From NCBI GenBank assembly GCA_051650965.1, contig JBOFRL010000091.1, forward strand, positions 1-57,136: a stretch of 57,136 bases of DNA, given 5' to 3'. Both the position numbers and the translations under genes were made by a program. Positions 24,053-33,357 of this stretch are shown piece after piece. Every line of letters begins with the position of its first letter. Positions within the stretch are counted from its first letter, which is position 1. The notes beneath the pieces were generated by a model that was not told where the DNA came from, made no database searches, and saw nothing but the letters and a program-made list of their open reading frames with translations. The DNA is from Enterovibrio sp051650965. GTDB taxonomy: Bacteria > Pseudomonadota > Gammaproteobacteria > Enterobacterales > Vibrionaceae.

Positions 24053-27000
24053 TTAATTGTTGTTTGGCTTAGCCGCGAGCGCGCTCGCATGGCTGGTCGC
24101 AAAATCACTGCCAGCTTGCTTGGCTGCAGATTTTGTTAACTTAAAGCTTGCAACTGGCGCCGGAACAAAGGCTTCAACTGGCGCGGTAGCCGCAGCTTTT
24201 GCAACCGGAGAAGAGGCGATTTCCATCAGCGAGCGGGCAAGCAGAGTGCGTTTTAGCGTACGCGCATGTTGCTCAGCTTTCGCTTTCTTTTTCGGCTCAG
24301 CAGGTGGCGCAACATCGCACGCTTTAGCAAGCGGCGCGACAACTGGCTGCGCTTCTTGGCTTTCTGTTTCAGCTTTCGCAGAATCTGCATTTGCGGCGCT
24401 CTCTACACGAGGCTCAACATGGGCTGACTTTTCCTCAACGCGGATTTGCTGCGCCTTTTCTTGCGCGCTTTTTGGCTTGGCGTGAGTTGGCTGAGTTTGG
24501 CTTTCACTCGCTGCAGCTGGCTGCGCTTCGCTTTTAGCAAAACAGGTGACAATTTTACCCATTGCAAGCTCAGGTAAAGCGACGCCAGAGCGCTGCGGGT
24601 ATTGTGCAGGCTTTTGCTGGATTGCCATTCCTGACTCGATAAGATCAAGCGCTTCAAGTGCTTGCTCAGGCTGGTTTTCGCTGTTTTGCGGCTGGCGCTC
24701 GCGAACATTGCGGCGACGTTGACCACTGGCACGCAGGTGACGCGGCGAGCGGCGGTTGCGGCGGCGCTGTTCATCGGTAGCCGGAGTTGCAGCATCGTTG
24801 TCAAGCTCTGTGCGCTCATTAGCCATCGTGATGAGATCATCGCTTAGCTGCTCATGCCATGGGCTTGGCGTAGTGTGCGGCAAGTAGATTGGCTCATAGC
24901 TATTGTCGCTGCTAAGCAAACCTTCGTTGTCGAAAAGGCTTGGCTTCGCTTTGGCAAACTCATCCTCTTTCACGCTGCTATGCGCAAGCTCAGTGGCGCG
25001 TGGATGGCTTGGTTTTGCAAGCATGGCAGAGGTGCTGTGCTGCTCGCTAGTAAGGCGCACACTTTTGTCGAGTTTGCGGCGCTGGCGCTTTTGCTTAACA
25101 ACTTGTTGCTCGGCGCGCTCCACTTTTTCATCCTGCTGGATAACTTGTGGCTCTTTAGCGACGGCAACTTTGCCTTTCGCTTCAGTTTTACGTGGCGATT
25201 TTTTGTTGCCGTTATTACGACTGCTTTTTTCTTCGAACCACTCGTCGTTTTGTACTGGACGTGCATTGCGCTCGCGGTTGTCTTGACGTGGTGCACGCTC
25301 TTCATTGTTGCTGTTGCGTGAGCGATTGCCGCGGCGCGGTTTTTCTTGATTGCGCGGCGCATGGTTGGTCGCAACAGGTTGCTTAGGCACAACAACAGGC
25401 TGCGCGGCAGGCGCTTTGCTTTTAAAGAAATTGGTGATCCCAGAGAAGAAAGCGAGAATTTTCTCAAGCAGCGTTGCAGGCTTTGGAATGCTGTTTGCGA
25501 TCATGGTTGGGATCGAGGTTTCGGCATTTTGTAGCGCAGGCTGCTCACGCTTGCGCTGAGGGCGCTCGCTTGGCGATTCTTCTTTGCTTTCAACTTCTTT
25601 CATGTTGGTCAAACGTTCTGCAAGCTGATAAGAGAGTCCATTTTGCTCTTCACCTTCGCGCAGACGCACAACTTCAAAATGCGGCGTTTCCATTTTCGGA
25701 TCAGGGACAATGATCACCCGCACCTTGTGGAAATTTTCTATATATAAGACAGACTTACGTTTTTCGTTGAGCAAGTAAGCGGCGATGGCTACCGGCACTA
25801 CCGCCATGATTTGTGACGATTTTTCTTTAAGTGCTTCTTCTTCAATGAGGCGCAAAATTGACAGTGATAGCGACTCGTTATCGCGGATCACGCCGGTCCC
25901 TGTGCAGCGCGGGCAGATGTGGTGGCTCGCTTCCGCTAAAGAGGGGCTTAGGCGCTGGCGCGACATCTCGAGCAGGCCAAAACGTGAAATGCGGCCAATT
26001 TGCACACGGGCGCGGTCAACGCGTACTGCATCGCGCAGACGATTTTCCACTTCGCGCTGATGGCGTGCTGGCGTCATATCAATAAAATCAATGACAATCA
26101 GGCCACCTAAGTCGCGCAGGCGCAACTGACGAGCGATTTCATCGGCCGCTTCCAAGTTAGTTTGAAAAGCGGTCTCTTCAATGTCCGAGCCTTTAGTGGC
26201 GCGCGCGGAGTTAATGTCGATAGAGGTGAGCGCTTCGGTAGGGTCGATGACGATTGAGCCGCCAGAAGGCAGGCGAACTTCGCGCTGGAAAGCCGATTCT
26301 ATTTGGCTTTCAATCTGATAGTGGCTAAAGAGCGGCACATCGCCGTCGTACAATTTGATGCGGTTGATAAAATCAGGACGCGTCGCCTTAATGCGCTCGC
26401 GTGCTTGTTGGTAAGCGCTTTCGCTGTCGATGAGCACTTCGCCAATGTCGCGGCGCAGATAGTCGCGAAAGGCGCGTGCGATAACGTCGCTCTCTTGGTG
26501 GATCAAAAATGGCGCCGATTTGGTTTTTGCGGCAGCTTGCACGCGCTCCCAATGCGACAACAGGTAACTTAAGTCCCACTCCAGCTCTTCGGCAGATTTG
26601 CCAACGCCTGCGGTGCGCACGATAAGTCCCATGCCTTGTGGCAGCGCAAGACCTGACATCGCTTCTTTAAGTTGCGTGCGCTCGTCGCCTTCGATGCGGC
26701 GTGAAATGCCGCCAGCGCGTGGATTATTTGGCATTAAAACCAAGTAGCTGCCGGCGAGTGAGATAAACGTGGTCAGCGCTGCGCCTTTGTTGCCGCGCTC
26801 TTCTTTGTCAACCTGCACGACCACTTCTTGGCCTTCGCGCAGCACGTCTTTGATATTCGGACGGCCGTAAAATTGATAATTTTCAGGGAAATATTCGCGT
26901 GCTACTTCTTTTAATGGTAAAAAGCCGTGTCTGTCAGAGCCGTAATCAACAAACGCGGCTTCTAGGCTTGGCTCGACGCGGGTGATGCGTCCTTTGTAAA

Positions 27001-27121
27001 TGTTGGCTTTTTTGGATTCAAATCCTGCGCTTTCAATATCTAGATCGTAGAGGCGTTGACCGTCAACCAGTGCAACGCGAAGTTCTTCTTTTTGTGTTGC
27101 ATTTATAAGCATTCTTTTCAT
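24053..27121 (-). CDS. rne: Ribonuclease E
   Basis: This essential endoribonuclease initiates mRNA decay and processes rRNA and tRNA, and is the degradosome scaffold. The predicted protein has 1022 residues. The N-terminal catalytic half is nearly E. coli-like: an S1 domain from about 35 (ANIYKGRITRVEPSLEAAFVDYG), the DNase I-like fold with IDINSARATKGSD and VIDFIDM, and the zinc-link CPRC near 405. The C-terminal half is low-complexity but keeps two islands. One is the arginine-rich RRRNRRSPRHLRASGQRRR, like the E. coli AR2 RNA-binding site. The other is the final FKLTKSAAKQAGSDFATSHASA, resembling the PNPase-binding microdomain. The start follows E. coli MKRMLINATQ. Confidence 0.97.
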   Translation of the reverse strand: MKRMLINATQKEELRVALVDGQRLYDLDIESAGFESKKANIYKGRITRVEPSLEAAFVDYGSDRHGFLPLKEVAREYFPENYQFYGRPNIKDVLREGQEVVVQVDKEERGNKGAALTTFISLAGSYLVLMPNNPRAGGISRRIEGDERTQLKEAMSGLALPQGMGLIVRTAGVGKSAEELEWDLSYLLSHWERVQAAAKTKSAPFLIHQESDVIARAFRDYLRRDIGEVLIDSESAYQQARERIKATRPDFINRIKLYDGDVPLFSHYQIESQIESAFQREVRLPSGGSIVIDPTEALTSIDINSARATKGSDIEETAFQTNLEAADEIARQLRLRDLGGLIVIDFIDMTPARHQREVENRLRDAVRVDRARVQIGRISRFGLLEMSRQRLSPSLAEASHHICPRCTGTGVIRDNESLSLSILRLIEEEALKEKSSQIMAVVPVAIAAYLLNEKRKSVLYIENFHKVRVIIVPDPKMETPHFEVVRLREGEEQNGLSYQLAERLTNMKEVESKEESPSERPQRKREQPALQNAETSIPTMIANSIPKPATLLEKILAFFSGITNFFKSKAPAAQPVVVPKQPVATNHAPRNQEKPRRGNRSRNSNNEERAPRQDNRERNARPVQNDEWFEEKSSRNNGNKKSPRKTEAKGKVAVAKEPQVIQQDEKVERAEQQVVKQKRQRRKLDKSVRLTSEQHSTSAMLAKPSHPRATELAHSSVKEDEFAKAKPSLFDNEGLLSSDNSYEPIYLPHTTPSPWHEQLSDDLITMANERTELDNDAATPATDEQRRRNRRSPRHLRASGQRRRNVRERQPQNSENQPEQALEALDLIESGMAIQQKPAQYPQRSGVALPELAMGKIVTCFAKSEAQPAAASESQTQPTHAKPKSAQEKAQQIRVEEKSAHVEPRVESAANADSAKAETESQEAQPVVAPLAKACDVAPPAEPKKKAKAEQHARTLKRTLLARSLMEIASSPVAKAAATAPVEAFVPAPVASFKLTKSAAKQAGSDFATSHASALAAKPNNN

Positions 27122-27649
27122 AAGCAAGTGGATCTCTAAATTTAGTTGTTTTTAGCTGTCAGATGCAGAGTCAACGTATAATATCGCCGGTCCCAAGTTT
27201 TTGATTGCGGCCTCACGGCTGGAAAGTTGGGGGGTACTTTGGAGGCATAATTTTGTCACTCAAGCGCCGACTCTGTGTCGTGTTGCAGGCTGTCAAGAGT
27301 GAGTAATATTTTAATTACGCTGCGGATGCCATTTTTCGCGGTGTATTATTTATTATTCATTGAAACTACAAGCAAACAGAACGTTATTTTTTCATGTCTT
27401 ATGCTAACTGCTGCATGAGGCCGGATCTTGAAAAATGCAAAAGACAATCAACAAGATAACGGCTTACTCTACCAAGCTTGTTACAGTTGTAGTCAAGCAA
27501 GTAGAACATCGTAAAAATTAGTATATAGCTTGATCGCGTAACGATCGCGTAAATCAAAATGAATTGCAGATTTTGACGTTACACATCAACTATATCAGGG
27601 AGCCATTTAGGCAGCAAATTAGTTTATTAGAATATAGAATTGCATCACT
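27122..27649. other. rne leader and rne-rluC divergent region
   Basis: There are 528 bp without a gene. In E. coli rne has a long leader through which RNase E represses its own synthesis, and the length here allows the same. On the minus strand several short inverted repeats occur (for example TCACTC...GAGTGA and AAAGT...ACTTT around a C-run at about 27220-27245). I could not confirm the known leader hairpins. An 11-bp unit containing GATCGCG is repeated in tandem at 27532-27553. No -35/-10 pair was convincing. Confidence 0.45.
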
Positions 27650-28609
27650 ATGAACAAAGAACAAGATCAAGGCAAAAGCGCTGTACAGTTGGTTGAAATA
27701 GCTGAAGATATTGCCGGTCAGCGCATAGATAACTATCTGCTCAATTTCCTAAAAGGTGTCCCAAAAAGTGTGATTTATCGCTTGCTGCGCAAAGGCGAGC
27801 TCAGAGTGAACAAAAAACGCACAAAACCCGAGTACAAGCTGCAGGCGCATGACTGCATTCGTATTCCGCCGCTACATTTGCCAAAAATAGAAAAAGCGCC
27901 GCTGCCAAGCACGCAGCTTGCAAAAGTTTCTCAGTTAAAACAATCAATTGTTTATGAGGATGAGCACTTGCTTGCGCTCAACAAACCCTCTGGCATGGCG
28001 GTGCATGGCGGCAGCGGCCTCTCTTTTGGCGCGATAGAAGCGTTGCGTGCGCTTTTTCCTGAGGCGCGTTTTTTAGAGCTGGTGCACCGCATCGACCGCG
28101 ACACTTCGGGATTGCTGTTGATCGCTAAAAAGCGTTCGGCGCTGCGTCATCTGCAAGCGCAATTTCGTGAAAAAACAATTAAAAAGCAATATGTTGCCTT
28201 GGTGAAAGGCCACTGGCCGCCTTCACTTCGCAAAGTTGATGCGCCGCTGCTCAAAAACGCCACCAACAGCATTGTGCACGTCAGCGAGGCGGGTAAGCGC
28301 TCCATTACACATTTCACGTTGCTCGAGCAATTTGCCGAAGCCAGTTTGATCAAGGCTTCGCCCATCACCGGCCGCACGCACCAGATCCGCGTGCATGCGC
28401 TGCATGCAGGGCACCCGCTCGCGCAAGATAGCCGTTATGGCGACAGCGCTTTTGATGAAAAAATGCAGCGGTGCGGGCTTAACCGTTTGTTTTTGCATGC
28501 GCAGCAGTTAAGTTTTGTGCATCCGGCGCGCGAAGAGAGCATGACTATCAACGCGCCACTTGATGACGCCTTGCAAACGGTGCTGCATAAGCTGCGTCAA
28601 ATGCATTAA
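27650..28609 (+). CDS. rluC: 23S rRNA pseudouridine synthase C
   Basis: RluC makes pseudouridines 955, 2504 and 2580 of 23S rRNA in E. coli. The 319-residue protein has an S4 RNA-binding domain at about 20-80 (RIDNYLLNFLKGVPKSVIYRLLRKGELRVN). The catalytic domain has HRIDRDTSGLLLIAKK, whose Asp is the catalytic residue, and ITGRTHQIRVH. The position divergent from rne matches E. coli. No clear Shine-Dalgarno is seen before the ATG. Confidence 0.95.
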   Translation: MNKEQDQGKSAVQLVEIAEDIAGQRIDNYLLNFLKGVPKSVIYRLLRKGELRVNKKRTKPEYKLQAHDCIRIPPLHLPKIEKAPLPSTQLAKVSQLKQSIVYEDEHLLALNKPSGMAVHGGSGLSFGAIEALRALFPEARFLELVHRIDRDTSGLLLIAKKRSALRHLQAQFREKTIKKQYVALVKGHWPPSLRKVDAPLLKNATNSIVHVSEAGKRSITHFTLLEQFAEASLIKASPITGRTHQIRVHALHAGHPLAQDSRYGDSAFDEKMQRCGLNRLFLHAQQLSFVHPAREESMTINAPLDDALQTVLHKLRQMH

Positions 28610-28730
28610 ATTGCTGTAAGTGCTGAATTTACATCTGGTTAATGTGCACTTTGTCATTTTTTTAGGTGCAATCAGGCAATAACACCAATAGAATACGCAG
28701 CGGCAAATCGAGATCGTAGAATAAATTTTT

Positions 28731-28759
28731 TTGACTCAGGTGAGATTGGAGGCTAGAAT
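28731..28759 (+). promoter_or_regulatory. Strong sigma-70 promoter of yceD-rpmF
   Basis: TTGACT (28731-28736), a 17-bp spacer, and TAGAAT (28754-28759). Transcription should begin near 28766, only about three bases before the yceD ATG at 28769, which predicts a leaderless or nearly leaderless message. Confidence 0.7.
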
Positions 28760-28768
28760 TCGCGCCCT

Positions 28769-29299
28769 ATGCAAAAGGTAAAATTGCCGTTAACGGTTGA
28801 TCCCATCAAAAGCGCGCAAAAGCGGCTTGATTACAACGGTCTGTTTGTAAAAGAGCGGCTTGAACGACTGTCTGAGTTTGCAGCAAAGCCTGTGAGCGAT
28901 GCACAGGTCACGCTTTCCTTCGGTGTGGACGCGCAAGGCCTGAAAGTGATCCATGGGCAAGCAAAAGTTGATCTACTCCTTGAGTGCCAACGCTGCTGGG
29001 GATCTTTCTCACACAGCTGCGCAGTAACGTTTGTTTACAGTCCTGTCTTTAATGACGCACAGGCTGATAACTTGCCGCAAGCTTATGAGCCTGTCTACGT
29101 TGATGAAAATGGTGAGATTAATTTGCTGCAGCTGGTTGAAGATGAATTTATTTTAGCTTTGCCGCAAGTAGCATTACACGATCTGGCAGATTGTAAAATT
29201 GGTACAGACGAGCATGTGTTTGGCGAGATCCCGCTTGAAGAGGAACGTCCAAATCCATTTGCCGTTTTAAAAAATTTAGAGCAAAACAACAAGGAGTAG
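28769..29299 (+). CDS. yceD: YceD (DUF177) 23S rRNA accumulation protein
   Basis: The 176-residue protein begins MQKVKLPLTVDPIKSAQKRLDY, almost the same as E. coli YceD. It has the Cys pair in ECQRCW and the acidic AYEPVYVDENGEINL and VEDEFILALP segments of the family. YceD is needed for proper 23S rRNA accumulation, and the gene is linked to rpmF throughout the group. The start is fixed by homology, yet a predicted promoter places the transcript start only a few bases upstream. GGAGG lies 16 bases before the ATG, too far to help. Confidence 0.93.
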   Translation: MQKVKLPLTVDPIKSAQKRLDYNGLFVKERLERLSEFAAKPVSDAQVTLSFGVDAQGLKVIHGQAKVDLLLECQRCWGSFSHSCAVTFVYSPVFNDAQADNLPQAYEPVYVDENGEINLLQLVEDEFILALPQVALHDLADCKIGTDEHVFGEIPLEEERPNPFAVLKNLEQNNKE

Positions 29300-29303
29300 G
29301 GCG

Positions 29304-29474
29304 ATGGCCGTACAACAAAACCGTAAAACTCGTTCACGTCGAGGCATGCGTCGCTCGCACGATGCGCTAGGCACTGTAGCACTTTCTGTAGATGCATCTT
29401 CAGGTGAAACTCATCTGCGTCACCATGTGAGCGCGGATGGATTCTACCGTGGTCGCAAGGTGATCAATAAGTAA
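29304..29474 (+). CDS. rpmF: 50S ribosomal protein L32
   Basis: The 56-residue basic protein reads MAVQQNRKTRSRRGMRRSHD at its start and ends GFYRGRKVINK. It is easily recognised as L32 (57 residues in E. coli). AAGGAG precedes the ATG by about eight bases and overlaps the end of yceD, which ends 4 bp before. The gene lies between yceD and plsX, the conserved order that ties ribosome synthesis to lipid synthesis. Confidence 0.98.
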   Translation: MAVQQNRKTRSRRGMRRSHDALGTVALSVDASSGETHLRHHVSADGFYRGRKVINK

Positions 29475-29483
29475 GGTTATCTT

Positions 29484-30509
29484 TTGACGAGTCTATCCAT
29501 TGCAGTTGATGCGATGGGAGGGGACTTCGGCCCTCAAGTCACAGTGCCTGCCTGCGTGCGGGCACTGTTGTTTTATCCATCGCTAAAAATCATTCTTACG
29601 GGCGACGAAGCGCTAATTCAGGCGCAGCTTGCTTCGCTACCTCCCTTTGACCACTCTCGACTCACCATTTTGCACACCTCGCGCAGCATTGATAACTCAA
29701 TGGTGCCAAGTAAAGCGCTCTACTCTAGCGCTGGCACGTCGATGCGCGTTGCGATTGAGCAGGTCGCGCAACATACTGCGGCCGCTTGCGTCAGCGCAGG
29801 CAATACCGGCGCTTTGATGGCGCTGTCGCGCGTTTTGCTCAAGCTTTTGCCAGGCATCGACAAACCGGCGTTGATCTCCAACATTCCCACCCACGATAAT
29901 GGCGTAAGCTGGCTGCTAGATTTAGGCGCAAATGTGACCGCTAGCGGCGAAGTTTTGCTGCAATTTGCTACCATGGGTGCGGTGCTGGCTGAGCTGCAGC
30001 TTGGCCGGCCGGCGAAAGTGGCGCTGCTGAATATGGGCGAAGAGGCGATCAAAGGCAATGAGGCGGTGAAAACGTGCGCGTTGCTGTTAAAGGACTCCAC
30101 GCAAATTGAGTATATCGGCTATTTAGAAGGCGACAGTTTGTATCGCGGCAAGGCGGATGTGATTGTGTGCGACGGCTTTGTTGGAAACACTTGCTTAAAA
30201 GCCAGCGAAGGAGTGGCGCGGCTGTTTTTATCGCACCTAAAACGAGATCTTGCTGGGAGCTTTTTTAAACGGGTGTTGGCGAAGTGGCTTTTTGCTGGTT
30301 TATTTAAGCGGCTAAATGCACTTGATCCTGATCAATATAATGGTGCCAGCTTGCTGGGTTTGCAGGGCATTGTGATGAAAAGCCATGGCAGTGCTGACGA
30401 AAACGCATTCTTTAATGCGATTGGTCAAGCGATCCACGAGGCTGAGCGCAATTTACCAAAAAAAATCTGTGACCGATTGGAAGCAGTGTTACGCGAGAGG
30501 CACTATTAA
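29484..30509 (+). CDS. plsX: Phosphate acyltransferase PlsX
   Basis: PlsX converts acyl-ACP to acyl-phosphate for phospholipid synthesis at the inner membrane. The 341-residue protein has AVDAMGGDFGP near the N-terminus, CVSAGNTGALM, the LDLGANV segment and LNPDQYNGA-like LDPDQYNGASLLGLQG near the C-terminus. The most likely start is TTG at 29484, with AAGG seven bases upstream. No ATG lies close enough to keep the N-terminal strand. Confidence 0.96.
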   Translation: MTSLSIAVDAMGGDFGPQVTVPACVRALLFYPSLKIILTGDEALIQAQLASLPPFDHSRLTILHTSRSIDNSMVPSKALYSSAGTSMRVAIEQVAQHTAAACVSAGNTGALMALSRVLLKLLPGIDKPALISNIPTHDNGVSWLLDLGANVTASGEVLLQFATMGAVLAELQLGRPAKVALLNMGEEAIKGNEAVKTCALLLKDSTQIEYIGYLEGDSLYRGKADVIVCDGFVGNTCLKASEGVARLFLSHLKRDLAGSFFKRVLAKWLFAGLFKRLNALDPDQYNGASLLGLQGIVMKSHGSADENAFFNAIGQAIHEAERNLPKKICDRLEAVLRERHY

Positions 30510-30514
30510 TCCTC

Positions 30515-31477
30515 ATGTTTAGTAAAATTTTAGGGACCGGCAGCTACTTGCCAGCCCAGATCCGCACTAATGCGGATCTTGAAAAAATGGTTGATACCAG
30601 CGATGAATGGATTGTGGCGCGCACAGGTATTCAAGAGCGGCGCATAGCCACTTGCGATGAAACTGTCGCCCAAATGGGCTATCAGGCTGGCGCATCAGCG
30701 ATTGCCATGGCTGGGATAGATAAAAATGAGCTAGGACTTATCATTGTTGCAACCACCAGTGGCGAGCGCGCTTTTCCTGCCGCAGCTTGCGAAGTGCAAC
30801 AAAAACTTGAGATCAGCGGCTGCCCCGCGTTTGATGTCGCTGCTGCGTGTTCAGGATTTGTCTATGCGCTTAGCATTGCTGATCAATACATTAAAAGTGG
30901 CGCGGTCAAATACGCGCTGGTGATCGGCGCTGATCGCTTATCGCACAGCTGCGACCCAGAAGATCGCAGTACGGTCATTTTGTTTGGCGATGGCGCGGGC
31001 GCCGTGGTACTTGGCGCAAGTCGCGAGCCTGGCATTTTATCGACCCACCTGCACGCTGATGGCAAATACGGTCAGCTACTGACGCTCAATTACCCTACGC
31101 GCACACAAAATGAGGCGCAAAGTCAGGATCACTGGCTGACCATGCAGGGTAATGACGTGTTTAAAGTGGCGGTGACTGAACTTGCCAATAGTGTGCAAGA
31201 AGCGCTGCAGCTTAACGGCGTTTCCAAACAAGAGCTTGACTGGCTGATCCCGCATCAGGCCAATTTGCGCATCATTAAAGCGACCGCCAAAAAATTGGAT
31301 ATGCCAATGGAAAAAGTGGTGGTCACGTTGGATAAACACGGCAACACGTCGGCAGCCTCTGTGCCAACCGCGCTCGATGAAGCGGTGCGCGATGGGCGAA
31401 TTCAGCGTGGGCAGACGATTTTGCTTGAAGCTTTTGGTGGCGGATTTGCTTGGGGCTCGGCGTTAGTTATTTTTTAA
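30515..31477 (+). CDS. fabH: 3-oxoacyl-ACP synthase III
   Basis: FabH starts fatty-acid chains by condensing acetyl-CoA with malonyl-ACP. The 320-residue protein has the catalytic triad: Cys112 in AAACSGF, the His in IPHQAN and the Asn in GNTSAAS. Length and ends match the enterobacterial enzyme. It starts 5 bp after plsX and leads the fabH-fabD-fabG series. Confidence 0.98.
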   Translation: MFSKILGTGSYLPAQIRTNADLEKMVDTSDEWIVARTGIQERRIATCDETVAQMGYQAGASAIAMAGIDKNELGLIIVATTSGERAFPAAACEVQQKLEISGCPAFDVAAACSGFVYALSIADQYIKSGAVKYALVIGADRLSHSCDPEDRSTVILFGDGAGAVVLGASREPGILSTHLHADGKYGQLLTLNYPTRTQNEAQSQDHWLTMQGNDVFKVAVTELANSVQEALQLNGVSKQELDWLIPHQANLRIIKATAKKLDMPMEKVVVTLDKHGNTSAASVPTALDEAVRDGRIQRGQTILLEAFGGGFAWGSALVIF

Positions 31478-31493
31478 TTAGGAATGAAAAGTT

Positions 31494-32441
31494 ATGTCTC
31501 ATTTTGCAGTGGTATTTCCTGGCCAAGGTTCGCAATCAGTTGGCATGCTTGCAGAGCTGGCTGAAAAATACAGTGTTGTAAAACAAACATTTGCGTCAGC
31601 GTCGAGCGTACTTGGCTACGATTTGTGGCAACTGGTGCAGCAAGGCCCAGACAGCGCACTCAATCAAACCATGCGCACGCAGCCAGCGCTGCTGACCGCG
31701 TCGGTCGCAATCTGGCGCGTATGGCAAGAGATCGGCGGCGCGCAGCCGGCATTTTTGGCCGGCCACAGCCTTGGCGAATATTCAGCGCTTGTTTGCGCGG
31801 GCGTGCTCGACTTTGAGCAAGCGGTCAAATTGGTTGAGCTGCGTGGCCAGCTGATGCAAGAAGCGGTGCCAGAAGGCACGGGCGCGATGTCTGCTATCAT
31901 CGGCCTTGATAATGACGCGATCAAAGACGCTTGTCAGCGTGCTTGCGAAGGACAAATTGTCGCGCCGGTGAATTTTAATTCGCCTGGACAAGTTGTGATA
32001 GCAGGCCACAAAGAGGCCGTGCTGCGTGCTAACGTGCTTTGTAAAGAAGCGGGCGCGAAGCGTGCTTTGCCGCTGCCTGTGTCTGTGCCATCACACTGCT
32101 TGTTGATGAAGCCTGCCGCGGATAAATTGGCGCTTGAGCTTGAAAAACTGACGTTTGCAGAGCCGAAAATCGCGGTTGTGAACAACTGTGATGTCAAAAT
32201 GGAGCAAACCGCGCAAGCTATCAAAGATGCGTTGGTGCGCCAGCTTTATAGCCCTGTGCGCTGGAGTGAATGTGTGCAGCTGCTTGCAAGACGCGATGTC
32301 ACACAAGTGATTGAAATGGGCCCAGGCAAAGTGCTGACAGGCTTAGCACCACGCATCGTCAAAGAGCTGCAAGCTTGTGCGGTCAATGATGACTCTTCTT
32401 TGCAAGCGGCGTTAGCGCAGGTTTGCGTGGCTGCACAGTAA
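31494..32441 (+). CDS. fabD: Malonyl-CoA:ACP transacylase
   Basis: FabD loads malonyl groups on ACP. The 315-residue protein has FPGQGSQ near residue 8 and GHSLGE with nucleophile Ser92. The later VPSHC (catalytic His) and MGPGKVLTGL segments are typical. It sits 16 bp after fabH with TAGGA before the ATG. Confidence 0.98.
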   Translation: MSHFAVVFPGQGSQSVGMLAELAEKYSVVKQTFASASSVLGYDLWQLVQQGPDSALNQTMRTQPALLTASVAIWRVWQEIGGAQPAFLAGHSLGEYSALVCAGVLDFEQAVKLVELRGQLMQEAVPEGTGAMSAIIGLDNDAIKDACQRACEGQIVAPVNFNSPGQVVIAGHKEAVLRANVLCKEAGAKRALPLPVSVPSHCLLMKPAADKLALELEKLTFAEPKIAVVNNCDVKMEQTAQAIKDALVRQLYSPVRWSECVQLLARRDVTQVIEMGPGKVLTGLAPRIVKELQACAVNDDSSLQAALAQVCVAAQ

Positions 32442-32473
32442 ATTTTTCGCTGCATTAAATGAGAGAGAAAATT

Positions 32474-33208
32474 ATGGATTTAAGCAATAAAGTGGCGCTT
32501 GTCACCGGCGCAAGCCGCGGTATTGGTCGTGAAATCGCTCAGCTTTTAGCGCAGCGCGGTGCAACGGTGTTAGGTACAGCGACCTCTGAGTCTGGCGCGG
32601 CCGCCATCAGCGACTATTTGGCCGGTAGCGGCAAAGGTTACGCGCTGAATGTGACCAATTCACAAGAAGTTGAAACGGTGCTTGCGGCCATTAAAGCTGA
32701 ATACGGCGCGATTGATATTTTGGTCAACAATGCCGGCATTACGCGCGATAACTTATTGATGCGTATGAAAGATGAAGAGTGGTCGGACATTATTGATACC
32801 AACTTAAGCTCAATCTATCGCCTGTCAAAAGCGGTGCTGCGCGACATGATGAAAAAACGCACCGGCCGTATTATCAATATTGGCTCGATTGTGGGCACAA
32901 TGGGCAATGCGGGTCAAACCAACTACGCTGCGGCAAAAGCCGGTGTGATTGGTTTTAGCAAAGCGCTGGCGCGCGAAGTGGCGTCGCGTGGGATCACGGT
33001 TAACACGGTTGCGCCTGGTTTTATTGAAACTGACATGACCAAAGCGCTTAATGACGAGCAGCGCCGCGCAACATTGGCGCAAGTTCCTGCCGGCCGTCTT
33101 GGCTCACCGCGCGAAATTGCGGCGACAGTAGCATTTTTGGCATCAGACGATGCAGCATACATTACGGGCGAAACGTTGCATGTCAACGGTGGCATGTATA
33201 TGATATAG
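32474..33208 (+). CDS. fabG: 3-oxoacyl-ACP reductase
   Basis: FabG performs the NADPH-dependent reduction in fatty-acid elongation. The 244-residue short-chain dehydrogenase has TGASRGIG (cofactor loop), NNAG and the YAAAK catalytic Tyr/Lys, and ends NGGMYMI. The start at 32474 gives the E. coli length and is preceded by GAGAGA. A Met five codons upstream would add MREKI without support. Confidence 0.98.
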   Translation: MDLSNKVALVTGASRGIGREIAQLLAQRGATVLGTATSESGAAAISDYLAGSGKGYALNVTNSQEVETVLAAIKAEYGAIDILVNNAGITRDNLLMRMKDEEWSDIIDTNLSSIYRLSKAVLRDMMKKRTGRIINIGSIVGTMGNAGQTNYAAAKAGVIGFSKALAREVASRGITVNTVAPGFIETDMTKALNDEQRRATLAQVPAGRLGSPREIAATVAFLASDDAAYITGETLHVNGGMYMI

Positions 33209-33284
33209 CGCCCGTCGTGGCCTCTACTTTTGTATAAAGAGAGAATATTAGATCGGCGTCGCGGTTTGACCACCTTGCAAGGTG

Positions 33285-33312
33285 TTGCAAGTTTTGCGAT
33301 TTTGAATAAACT
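33285..33312 (+). promoter_or_regulatory. Candidate acpP promoter
   Basis: TTGCAA (33285-33290), a 16-bp spacer, and TAAACT (33307-33312), about 45 bp before the acpP start. acpP usually has its own strong promoter because the product is very abundant. Confidence 0.4.
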
Positions 33313-33357
33313 ACTGTGAGTATCGCATCTGCGAATTATTTAAGGACTAGAACTAAT

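Noticed and set aside
24057..25321. Long plus-strand frames opposite the rne tail
   Set aside because: They mirror the Ala/Glu/Arg-rich repeats of the RNase E C-terminal half and have no start signals; shadow frames.
27177..27182. A plus-strand TATAAT as promoter of a small RNA antisense to the rne leader
   Set aside because: No -35 element or extended -10 and no downstream terminator found.
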